From the NCBI GenBank assembly GCA_002118135.1, contig BDIU01000192.1, forward strand, positions 434,001 to 498,000: a DNA stretch of 64,000 nucleotides, given 5' to 3'. This stretch comes from Trebouxia sp. TZW2008. Its lineage: Eukaryota > Chlorophyta > Trebouxiophyceae > Trebouxiales > Trebouxiaceae. The translations under genes were made by a program, and so were the position numbers. The notes under the pieces are model-generated. The model saw nothing but the letters and a program-made list of their open reading frames with translations, did no database searches and had not been told where the DNA came from. Position 1 is the stretch's first letter. Each line of letters starts with the position of its first letter. Shown here piece by piece: positions 1-10,700 of this stretch.

Positions 1-692
1 AGCAAGCAATCAGATCAAGCCTTTTCACTGAATGCTCTGCCTGGTGATTATCGCCGCATTGTGCACAAGCCGGAGCAGCTGACGTGGAAGCTGCTGAATT
101 ACTCAGATCCAGATGAGCCGCTGGCTTCAAGTGAGCTGGAGCGGCTTTCTGGCGGGAAGGAACCTACAGCACTGCAAGGTACCTGGCAAAATTATATGGT
201 TGGTTTGAATTGTCTCCTTGTATTGACAAGGTGCTGCAGACTGCTGGGGCTGTCGCAAGCTTTGCTTTTTTGCAGCTGGAAGTTTCAGTGTGTAAACGTT
301 GACACTTTCAGTATAGCTTAGTTGTGTCTCAGCTTGACTTGAGTTCAGCCTGTTGTTCCTTGGAAAGGCTTGCTCACCAGTGCATTCTCATGGTGTGTAC
401 ATGCCTTCATTCTAACGGTCATTGCCTGCATTTTCCGCGCTCACTTTGCAGGCGGCCAATGTTAGACTGATGAGTTTGTGTGCTGTATGCAGAAGGGGCA
501 TCAGGGCATTTACTGGCTTTGCAGCTGACCTTTCAGCTACCGCCCTCCTGTTATGCCACAATGCTCATCAGGGAGCTGACCAAGATGAGCACAGGCACAG
601 CCTTCCACAAGCAACTCACGCAGGTACACATTTGCAGAAACAGTGATGTGCACATATGCTTGGCAAACATTGCTGGCATGATGTGTATCTGA
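1..692 (+). CDS. PUS7: Pseudouridine synthase 7 (TruD family), C-terminal part
   Basis: This is the 3' end of a gene entering from the left edge. Exon 1-178 encodes a segment with GDYRRIVHKPEQLTWKL, then a donor GTACCT. The next exon starts at about 493 and encodes LPPSCYATMLIRELTK followed by TAFHKQL. Both match the conserved C-terminal part of the TruD/PUS7 catalytic domain, which isomerises uridine to pseudouridine in tRNA and mRNA. Phases agree (phase 1 on both sides). The frame after the final GCAACTCACGCAG runs on to a TGA at 690-692, but a GT follows that CAG, so a short last intron is possible and the true C-terminus is uncertain. The catalytic Asp and the N-terminal part lie outside the window. 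Nothing links it functionally to the next gene. Confidence 0.8.
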
Positions 693-1020
693 AGGCTGCA
701 GTCGTCAATTCTGTGTATCAGGTGCTTTTCAAAGAACCAAGGTCACGCATTGCATGTTTGATCAGATTGCGGAAGCTAATCTGGCGTATAGCATGTACAA
801 GTGCCAGCTGTTCAGATCAGCTCCCACACACCTAAAGCACAGTGGTACGCAAGGGTACCCAAGCATGCTCAGCAGCTCAGATTGTCAAGCTCCCTGCCTT
901 GTCCGCAAATTGAGCCATGTTGATCGCTGACCTAGTCAACGATCTGTGTGAATGTTGTGCAGAAAACTGCTGAGCAAAGTGAAGCATCAATCAAGCCTGA
1001 TGATCTGCAGCCATAAGAGT

Positions 1021-1210
1021 GAACAACTTGTCCCTCAGTGACACAATCCACACCATCTTACCACCATGTTAGAGAGAGAGAGAGAATAATTTTACATGCT
1101 TTAGCCAGCCAACAAGGCTGATCACATGTGCCACACTGTGGCAATTATAGTTATAGTGTGTTCACCTTGTCCCCCAGTGACACAATCCACACCCTCTTGC
1201 CAGCATGCTA
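1021..1210. repeat. Direct repeat pair of about 50 bp
   Basis: Two units, 1021-1070 and 1158-1210, share a CAGTGACACAATCCACACC core followed by a similar TCTT/CTCTTRCCASCATG tail. A GA-dinucleotide run lies between them. No coding potential is seen. Confidence 0.6.
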
Positions 1211-1780
1211 TAGTGTGTTACAAAGTGCATATGGGATGAGAAGCTTTGCTAGCCAGACTGCGAGGTGCTAATTTCTCACCCTGCTACATGTTGCCTCATG
1301 ACGCAAAAGCCGTGGAGACAGCATAAGCAGCCCCTTGAGTGCTCACAGCCCTGGTACTACTGTTCCGCAAAGTTGCATTTGCTTCTTTTACACATCTTGG
1401 TGCCCTGAGAATTTGTATTGTTGATTGCAATACAGCAACACAGCCTCGCAAAGCATTCAATGCTGCAATACATTTGTGTGCTAGCATATCAGATTCGTAT
1501 GCATGCCTACGTTTTAAGCCCTTGTCAACATGACAATTATTCACGTCTTATGCAGCTTTTCATGTGGGAAAAAGTGCGGCAAAGCTGATGGCAACATTGT
1601 CAAAACTGCAAGCAGAATGCTCTTCTTTGTCTGATTTCTGTCACAGTGTCATCAAACAACTAAAACCATGTTGAAGTACGACGCAATTGTGCACACTGAA
1701 GCCGAAACATGTGATCAGCAGCAGCAAACCAGAATGGAGTATCTGAAAAGAGTGAGTGCTTGACAAGCCAGCCCGGCAGA

Positions 1781-1876
1781 AAAGAAGAGAAAAGAACATT
1801 GTGTGCCCTTAGGCGTCATAGCAGCAGCCTCTGTCTATACAGGCAGCTAGGGGTTGCTGCTTTAGAGCAGCAACCA
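1781..1876 (-). mobile_element. Hairpin-rich short retroposon copy (minus orientation)
   Basis: Read on the minus strand, this has the same order as the copies at 45204, 46191 and 50300. It begins with a perfect 10-bp stem (GGTTGCTGCT / AGCAGCAACC), then a second hairpin around GACAGAGGC, then a TATGACGCCTAA box, and ends in a pyrimidine tail (TTCTTTTCTCTTCTTTTC). No clear target-site duplication was found, so this copy is probably older. Confidence 0.65.
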
Positions 1877-1933
1877 TGGCACACCACCCGACACAAGTGT
1901 GGCCAGTCAATGCCTCATGTCCTGTGTCTTGGC

Positions 1934-3069
1934 TCAAGCATGCAAGGCGTCTTTCAGAACCTTAGCAGTATACGCCATGGCTTCAGCACCTACATCTATG
2001 TCTGTCATGTACATATGGTTCAGGAACCCGTGTAACATCCCCTCGTAACAGATGTAAGTGCACTTGACGCCTTGCTGCAGCAAGCGGTCTGCATATAGCT
2101 TGCCTTCATCTCTTAGAGGATCGTACTCTGCAGTCAATACCAAAGCAGGAGGCATGAAGCTCAAATCCTCAGCCAACAATGGCGACAACAGCGGGTCAGA
2201 GAGATCATGCCCATCAGTGTAACATGAGATGATCCAGTCGATCATGTCAGTGTCTATCCCATAGCCAGATCCAAATTGCTTTCTTGAGGGTGTTTGATGT
2301 TTCAAATCCATGCCAGGGTAGTGCAGCATCTGGAAGGCAATCTTTCCGCCCTTACGCTGGTGTGTTAAAAGCAACACTGTGGCTGTTAGGTTACCGCCGG
2401 CGCTGTCTCCTCCTAGGGCGACTCTGTTGGCGTCAATGTTGAGCTGCTTTGCAGATTGGTGGACCCACTGAACTGCAGCGTAGCAATCTTCAAGTCCTGC
2501 TGGGAAGGGGTGTTCAGGCGCCAGTCTGTAGTCAAGGGAAAGAACCAACACATCGCTCAGCTTGGCCAGATCCCGACAGATGGAGTCGTGACACTCAATG
2601 TTGTCAAAGCACCAGCCGCCGCCATGGATGTAGATCAGGGCAGGCTGAGGTTCTGAAGCATCTGGGTTTGCATTGTACAGCCGTACACGATTTGGTCCAG
2701 CAGGACCTGGGTACTGCAGATCTTTCACCTGAGCAACTTCCGGCACCTTTGGTGGTCTGCACGGCATCAAGACTCTCAACAAAGGGTTACATATGGATCC
2801 TGCGACAACTATAATTATGACTATACTGTGTGCGGGTTTGTGCGGATATGTGCATGGTGAATGGTACCGCAGATACGCTCACGCTGCAGTGACCTTCGAG
2901 TTTCAAAGGCTGCATGCAGCGAAAGTGCTGCTGGAAAGGGTGGATACCGTGACAGTTTGTCTTTAGCCGCGCGAAAAGCGGGCATATCTTTCGCCGTTGG
3001 CTTTGACAATGAGCTCCCTCCCTTGGCCAGAGCCTCGAGATAGGCTTGTGCTTGAGGATGCACAGGCAT
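1934..3069 (-). CDS. HSL-type alpha/beta hydrolase (carboxylesterase)
   Basis: Two exons on the minus strand, 3069-2894 and 2756-1934, give 332 residues. The 137-bp intron has a CTCGAAG|GTCACT donor and a GTGCAG acceptor, and joining in phase 2 gives an unbroken frame. The protein has the hormone-sensitive-lipase family (abhydrolase 3) signature: oxyanion-hole HGGGW at about residues 103-107, nucleophile elbow GDSAGG with Ser177, then Asp271 in EYDPLRDEG and His301 in MLHGF. All three catalytic residues are present and the length is normal for the family. It should hydrolyse short-chain or xenobiotic esters; the substrate cannot be read from sequence. There is no clear signal peptide, so a cytosolic location is likely. 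It is divergent from the NmrA-like gene (start 3562), with about 490 bp between the two starts. Confidence 0.88.
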
Positions 3070-3561
3070 GCTGCTTTAGGTAGCTCGTAACGGACTTCTT
3101 TCAACGAAACGAAAGGAGCGCAGCCTCGCGTCGTACGCGACGACTAGAAGATGGCAAAGCCTGAACCGCCAGCAACGATGACGGCCTCAGGCAAGCACAA
3201 GCAGCAGTTGCAGTCCTGATGCTGACTGTGGTGCGCCTGTGCAGGCAGCCTGCGATTTCCAGACTTCACGAACTGCACAGCCAAAGCGCTGCTACGAGGT
3301 TTGCAGCCTTGAAAGGAGCAGAAACGGTCGGAACTCTGATCGATACCGATAACAGTCGGCTTCGCACATCGCTACGTTTGTGACTAAAATTGAAGGCAGT
3401 AAAGCAGAGGCTTCGTAGTCACACACAGACAGAGCCTTACACGAATTTTGAACCCTTCGGGATTGATGCAAAATCCAATGCAATCAAGCGAAAAACGTCA
3501 AACCCACGGCATTGCAGTTGTTTACCGCTGCGGGTTTTAGAGCGCACCTGCCCGCACAAGC

Positions 3562-5711
3562 ATGTGCTGCAAGCCTGTTGCGGTCGTTGTTGGCGCCACC
3601 GGCAAGCAAGGGACCGGCATTGTGAACGCGCTTCTAGCAGCAGGAAAGTTCAACGTGAAGGCACTCACCAGGGATCCGCACTCTGCCGCCAGCAGTCATC
3701 TGTCCACCCTAGGAGCTGAACTTTGCCAAAGCAGCCCTGCCGATGTCAATTGCTTGAGAAACCATTTCGCCGGCGCTCAAGCAGTCTTCGGTCAGACTCC
3801 GCACAACGTTCCGGAGGAATTCGAGATTGCAGCGGCACTTGCTCAAGCAAAAGCTGCCCACGCAGCCGGCGTGGAAAGCTTTGTGTTCAGCTCCCTGGAG
3901 AATGTTGAAGAAAGATCTAAGGTGTGTATTGCACCGACTGCTCGGATAATCAGGCTACCCTAGTACTTATGATATTAGCCTGTTTCCCTGTTTGAGTACC
4001 CATCTCAAGGCCTGCTGGAACACTGCCTTGGGCTCACGCAGGGCAAGTACCATGTACCTTATTTCAGCGCCAAGGCTCAGGCTGTTGCGCAAATCAAAAC
4101 ACAATATCCATCACTGCCGATGACCGTGGTTCAGATGGCATACTTCTACACAAATTTTCTGGAGCGATTCCGGCCACGGTGAAAGGCTCTGCCCAAACCT
4201 GTTGCATGAGCCTGTCACATACTGCAGCATAATGCCACGTGACACACAATTGCTAGGTGCTTGCATGTCTTGCTGTCCACAAAATCAAGCTCTGCCATGT
4301 TCCTGACAGTGGTGAAGACAAGTGCGAGCTGATATGATTGCCACATGCATTTCTAAAGCCCTATTGTACTTGCACCATGCTTACTATACCTGCATGCTTA
4401 GTACCAAAGTCAGTTGCTGCAGCACTCCATGTTATTCTCCTCCCAATACGCAGCAGCCCTGACTTTGCATGGCATGCTGCCTTTGTATGTGCATCTGTGA
4501 CTGTTCAGTTGCCGAAACAATTGACCAGATACTGATGTCATGTTTGTAGACAGGCAGGATGAAGACATTACATGGGTCTGCACTCTGCCAGTGCCCCCAG
4601 ATGCAATGCTGCCTTGGATCAATCCCATGGCTGGTTAGTTGCCATCATGATTGACCAGTTGGTCTGCAGGCCCTAATGTCTTGTTTGTTGACAGGCAGGA
4701 TGACAGCAATGCATGGGTCTTCACTCCAATTGCAACGCCAGCCTTGGCCCAGACACCTGTGACTAACTGGTGGGGCACCATGGCTGATCACGTCCTGATT
4801 CTTTGTTTCTTGACAGGCAGGATGAAAAAGGAACCTGGGTTTTCACTCTCCCAGTTCCTCCAGATGCAACACTTCCTTGGACCGATCCCATGACCAGCCT
4901 TGCACCTATTGTCAATGCAGTGTTCAGCAACCCTGAAAAGTATTCAGGACTCACAATTCCTGTTGTGAGTGATTTGCTGACGCCTAGCACCATGGCTGAG
5001 CAGTTCTCTCAGGTCACTGGCCTCAAAGCGAGGTAGACCCTGGAGCAGCAGCAACACTCATTTTGTCTGGTAGTGCCAGCAATATTGCATGTGCTTGTTC
5101 ACAAAATGATTGAGCCGCATTTTGAGCTTGTTGCTGAAATTTGGCGATGTAAGCTGCATAGAACACTTTCTGCCATTGCACATGCACATTTAAAGGGCCT
5201 TCATGATGATGCATGTGATGTCATGCTTGGCAGCCACTGTGTACTGCAGTATCCTGCCTCTTCCTCAATGAGCCCTGTCATCGGTCTCAATGTCTGCAGC
5301 GCTTGCATGCAGCACGTTTTAACAGCACAGCTTCAGCAACAGCAGCAGTCACAAATGCTATCGACTTTGTCACAAATTGCTGCGGCCCTATCCAAATGCA
5401 TTAAATTTGGCATTGGTCAATGTCTGCAAACACGCCTTTGCCCAAGATACTAGATCGTCTGCTGTGCTTGTAGGTACCAGGAAATGACAAAAGTTGAGCT
5501 TCTGGGATGGGGTTTACCTGAATCTATGGCACAATGGCAATGGGACATGTACCAGTATACAATACATATGGGATATTATGCTCCAGAACGAGACTTGTCA
5601 CTCAGCAGAAAAATTGACCCAGAATGCCTCTCCTGGAAAGGCTTCCTTCACAGCACAGCTTTTGATGGCAGCCAGACACTAGCTGACATCAGAGCGCAAC
5701 AACATCAATGA
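3562..5711 (+). CDS. NmrA-like NAD(P)-binding Rossmann protein
   Basis: Four exons, 3562-3921, 4042-4178, 4817-5032 and 5474-5711, splice with matching phases (0, 2, 2) into 316 residues. The N-terminus carries the dinucleotide motif GATGKQGTG (about residues 11-19), and the chain VFGQTPHNVPEEFEI, SFVFSSLENVEE, YFSAKAQAV follows the NmrA/HSCARG pattern of atypical short-chain dehydrogenases. Such proteins often sense NADPH or reduce small carbonyls; a specific substrate cannot be assigned. The YxxxK catalytic pair is replaced by YFSAK, as often in this family. Intron 2 is unusually long (638 bp) because it contains two decayed copies of the start of exon 3. Confidence 0.85.
4554..4770 (+). 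repeat. Two pseudo-exon copies of NmrA exon 3
   Basis: The first part of exon 3, including its ACAG acceptor and the GCAGGATGA start, is repeated at about 4554-4632 and 4695-4770, ahead of the functional exon at 4817. Acceptor spacings are 141 and 122 bp. Copy 1 stays open and translates to a sequence with TWVCTLPVPPDAM before a GGTTAG donor-like end. Copy 2 has diverged after AWVFTP. Copy 1 ends in a phase that does not fit exon 4, so it looks non-functional. Confidence 0.85.
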
Positions 5712-6531
5712 ACACCCTCATCAAACTAGTGGATATCAGTGTTGTACTGTCCTGTTTTGGAAACAGACAAGCAATGATTGTGATGCTCTTGATCAGCTCA
5801 AGCAAGCTTTTGCTGTCGCCCCAGTCATGTGATAGGCTTCAGCACATGCAGCAGTCTATTGTGCGTACCTGATCTACACAGCTAGACACCCGTTTCATTT
5901 GTCCTGTTCATTTACACATTTGTTGCGGCTGGCAGAGTGGCCTACTGAATGGTGTGCAACATGTAACCGTGCTTCCAATGCCACCTGTACTCCTTGAGCA
6001 ACATCGGCTGCTTGCGAGGCTTAGCGCTGCGTTTCAGCACGTTGACTTCTGGATGCTTTCTTTTCAGCTGGTTTCACCTGGGTGCTCGGCAGTGAAATGC
6101 AGCGCAGCACTGCTATACAATTGCATGCAAGGTCATTTTGTGGTGTCACATGCTGCATGCATGCTTTCATGCTAGTGCTGCATTGTCAGATGCTGCTCGT
6201 GCATGCATTCTTTGTCAGGTTTGACTGTGCCATAGGATTCTCATGTCTTTCATCAGAACTGGCCGGGCACAATCAGATGACAATGTTTACATAGCGCCAT
6301 ACAATAACATATGAGCTGATTGCCTGATGATGACTAGCATGTTAGCATGTTACACCTTATGGCCATGATTCAATGACTTGCACATGCTTGCACATCATTA
6401 CTCAGCAACAAAGAAACCAAGTAAAACACACAGCGAGCTTGTGAGACATCAAGCAGCAGTCACAATGCACTAAACTCTACTGATCTGGACATGCATATGT
6501 TTGACTTTTGAGCCTTCCGACACATTCATCC
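5712..6531. other. Intergenic region between convergent genes
   Basis: The NmrA-like gene and the coiled-coil gene converge on this 820-bp stretch. I see no exon-like sequence with family similarity, only 3'-flanking DNA. Confidence 0.5.
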
Positions 6532-7756
6532 TCAATTCACAGCAAGCTGAGGCTCTTCAGCAATGGGCTCATCAGGATTGACATCTTCACTTGCTGCCAC
6601 AGCAGGCTTTGGCAGATCCTCCTGTATGTCATCCATTCCAGTATCCTCAGCAGCCGCCAACATGCCCCTCACACTTTTCAAGCGATCAGCAACCGAACTT
6701 CTTCTTGTTAGGTCTTTCTGCATCATGCTTCGCTGCCTGTGCTTGTGATGCACACTGCTGTGGTGACTACCTGCCTCAGCAGCTGCTGCAGCCCCTTCTG
6801 CCTGACTAATGCTGACCCTAGTTGAGTCACTGGACCGCACTGCTGCAATCCTCTCTGAGCCTTGAGAAGCGTTTGATGCACCTGAGGCTGTTCGGTGCAG
6901 CCCTCTTGGGCTGTTCCCAGCAGAGCCCTTGGGGTCCAGCTGGCCTGAGGGCATCCTGGCGATGCTTGAGGGCATTTGCTGCAGCCCTCTAGGGCTGTTC
7001 CCGGCAGAGCCCTTAGGGTCTAGCTGACCTGAGGGCATCCTGGCAAAAGCTGAGGGCCTGTCTGCTGATGGCCCTGCTTGATCCCTGACCATGCTCCCTC
7101 TAGCCTCTGACTGCTGCCTTAGCTGATCCTGAGTAAGCAAAGCTCAACCATTGGTGGCGATCATTGTAATTTTCACACTGTCCACTACATGTGCTAGATG
7201 TGTGTGACACAAGTTGGGGCTTGCAGGGCCTATTTGTTCATGATGTCATGTGTGATGAACATTCACTGAGCTGCTTGAGATCATATCAACGGCTGCTGCC
7301 TACCTAGAGCATACATGGTGCACAATGTCACACATACGCCTGAAACGTTTGGTTTGTCCTTCTGTGATCAGCTGCTGCAAGCAGCGCCATGTGGCTGCTT
7401 CCCACTGCATTGCATTCAATTTTGAACAGCACTACATCACCACAATCATTCACACAACAGCAGAAGACAGGTTAGTCTCACCTGAAGGCTTTCAGCGGTG
7501 TCCTGCAGCACATCAGCTTCCTCCTGCATCGGTGCTCTGCCAAGCTGACTCAGCTGCAGAGAGTAACCCCTCTCAGGAGATGAACTCTGAGCGGGCGAGC
7601 TGGGCGACGCTAATGAGTCGTCCGCTCCAGCCAAAGCGCCAGGGCTAAATGCGGCGCTGGCACTGGGGCTGCCCAAGGGACTGCTGTCAGCGCCCTGTGA
7701 GGGCATGCCCCGCCTGGGACTGCCCTGATTGGATGTGCCCACTCTGCATGACATCC

Positions 7757-7796
<40 letters not shown>

Positions 7797-10700
7797 GTCG
7801 ATGGAATTTACAGTCCAGGGTGACATTCCATGCAATGACCTCTCGCTGCAGGACAGGACAGCTCTGTACAGTATGCACACAACTGCTCTGTTATGGGCAG
7901 ATATGCTGCAGAAGATGCGCTAGAAACCAGACATGGCATGCAAGGTGTCCAGCAGTCATGCAACAGATGCAGCCTGGTGAACAAAACTGTGCAGAAGCTG
8001 TTGCTAATGCCACTCGCAATGACATCTTGTCCCAATTTGCTTGGCTTGACAGCAGAGAAGCAGTACAGGCAGTAGCCAATGGGGCGAGCATATGGAGCGA
8101 TGTTCCACAGGCAACTGGCGTATGTGCACAAGTGGGTTTGGGATGTGCACTTTGCAATGCCACACAGTGCACCAGTCTGGCTGCACTGACTCATGGTATA
8201 CAGTTGAGAGACTCTTTACCGGGGAGATCCAAGGCGGGCCGACCCCCCGGCCCCACCGCCGCCCCTGCTTTTGTCCTCCAGCTTGCGCTTCAGAATCATC
8301 ACCTCAGCTTGAGACTCCCTGGCCTCAGCAGCACTGCAAGAGGCCACCATCAGTAGTGTCAACTCTGCTGAGTCTCTTTCTGTGATGATTGCTATGCAAG
8401 CGCACTGACCAAAACATTACCCATCTTGGTACATAGCAGTGCCCAGAGATGTAGGCGTTCAACACAAATGAGATGATAAGTTTCTGCTAGTACGGGTCAT
8501 ACAAGGAGCATACAGAAGTAGGTCAAATCAGCGGGAGCTTATTGTTGAGTGGTCAATTCTTGCGTACATGCAAAGTAAATTTGCTCATGACGCTTTCATG
8601 CATAAAAAGAATTTGGCTCTTGACGCATATGTGCATCAAGGACAGGATGCAGCCCGTTGCCTACCAAGCTGCGTCTCTGAAAATCTATGCATTAGTTTGT
8701 CTGCCCACTTTGTCTTGTGGCACCTCATCGCATTGTTAATTACTATATAATCAGACACATATAGCAATGATGCTCATGGTGCACATGTAAAAATGCTCAG
8801 GCATGATGCTGGTACCTGGTATCCACTGCTTGGCGCAGTATCTTGACCTCTTTGGCCAATGCTTCATGCTCCCTCAAGCCATTGCCCATTATACTATCTT
8901 CAGGCTGTGGACACGTGCATTCATGCCTTACATTGAAGTTGCACATGACGAGCAAACTGCCTGAGCCTGTTACCTGGAATCCACTGCTTGGCGCAGTATC
9001 TTGACCGCTTTGGCCAATGCCTCATACTCTCTCAAAGCTGTTGCCTGTCATACTATCCTCTGGCTGTACACACATGCATTCATGCCTCACATTGAAGTTG
9101 CTCATGACGCACAAACTGCCTTGGCCTGTTACCTTGAATTCACTGCTTGGTGCAGGATCTTGACCTCCTTGGCCAATGGTTCATGCTCTCTCAAGCCATT
9201 GCCCATTGTGCTATCCTCTGGCTGTACACACATGCACTCATGCCTCACATTGAAGTTACTCATGACGAGCAAACTGCCTGAGCCTGGTACCTGGAATCCA
9301 CTGCTTGGCGCAGGATCTTGACCTCTTTGGCCAATGCTTCATACTCCCTCAAGCCGTTGCCCATTGTACTATCCTCTGGCTTGACTCCTGAGGCCTTTTG
9401 GGGTACCTCCTGTAGAAATGAACGATTTTTGCACGAAACACATATCAGATGCAATCAATTTTGAGTTTGAACTGGACAGTGCTAAGGTTGATGACGTCAA
9501 GCTGGGGTTGGTGAGCAATTTCAGTCCCTTCTGAGTTCAAAGGTGCGCAACACACAATACATAGCACTGTTGTTGTTGATGCTACATTCATATTGTCTTC
9601 GCAGTCAAACAACGTGTGGTATGTGGAGAAGATGGCTACCTGCATTTTTGTCAGCTGCCGCTCAGCAGCGCGCCTCTTCTTCGTGGCAAAGTTGCAGGCC
9701 TCAATTGCCTGAGTCAGGTTGAGCTTGGTGCACTCGTGAGCTTTGTGAAGGGTTTTCAGCTGGCCCTCCAGATTCAGCACCTGCGCCCATGTGGACATGC
9801 TTTTGCAAATTTGACCGTTGAGCTTGCTGCCTTCACTACATGCGCGCTGTGCACTGCACCCATGTGATTGCATTTCGTGGTGGTTGAAACAGACCCCTCA
9901 TGTTGAGTGTGTCTTGACAACAGCCCCATCCACAACAGCACAAAAAAGCAGGCAGAAGCATTGTGCAAAAGTGGAATTCCAAGCACACAATGAATGACCC
10001 ATGCATTTTGACATTCTATGAGAGACATCAAATTGGCACATCAAATGCTGCCAAACTTCTCGCCGATGCAAGAAACCTGGCAAAGTATCAGCCATTGCCT
10101 GATTACTGGCTAATTCTTGGTCTGCTGACGCAATGTCTGCTGTACGGATGTTGACAAGGCAGACTTGCCTTGTCCGAAAGAGCGGCTTTCTCATCAGTGG
10201 CCTCTCGGGCTTGCAGCTGAGCTGAGCGCGTGAGGCGCTGAGCTGAGTCAACCTCCTTCTGCAGATCTGCCATACGCCCCTCATGCCCATGCAGCCGCAT
10301 TGTGGCTTCCAAGGCTGCCTACAAATGCGGCAAACCAGTGTGGACAATCACATGGAACAGGTCTCAAGACTGCCCAAAGTTTAAGCGCTGAAAGACATAA
10401 CTGCTTCTTTGCTGGTCTGCCATGCGACCCATGTGCCCATGCAGCCACAATTGAGCATGCAGCGTTGCCCACCCATACACAACAGCATTTTGTATGTGTT
10501 AAGCCATCACATAGTGAATGCAGATGTAGCTATCTCAAACGCTGCCAAAGACTATGAGCGCTGAGTCAAGTCCAATTTCTTCTGCAGATCTGCCATGCGG
10601 CCTTCATGCCCATCCAGCTGCACTTGGGCATCCAACTTACGTACGATTATACAAAAGCAGATGTCATTGCAGCACATTGTGCACGTGACTGTAGACGTTA

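Larger units (their letters stand above)
693..1933. other. Intergenic region between PUS7 and hydrolase 3' ends
   Basis: I see no gene. The two genes converge here. The stretch holds a direct repeat (1021-1070 and 1158-1210, both containing a CAGTGACACAATCCACACC core), a short GA run (1072-1086), a dispersed-repeat segment (about 1200-1283) and one copy of the hairpin-rich element (1781-1876). Confidence 0.5.

Noticed and set aside
4803..4816. Methionine-like start inside the intron before NmrA exon 3
   Set aside because: It is only read-through of the acceptor region; exon 2 joins at 4817 in phase.
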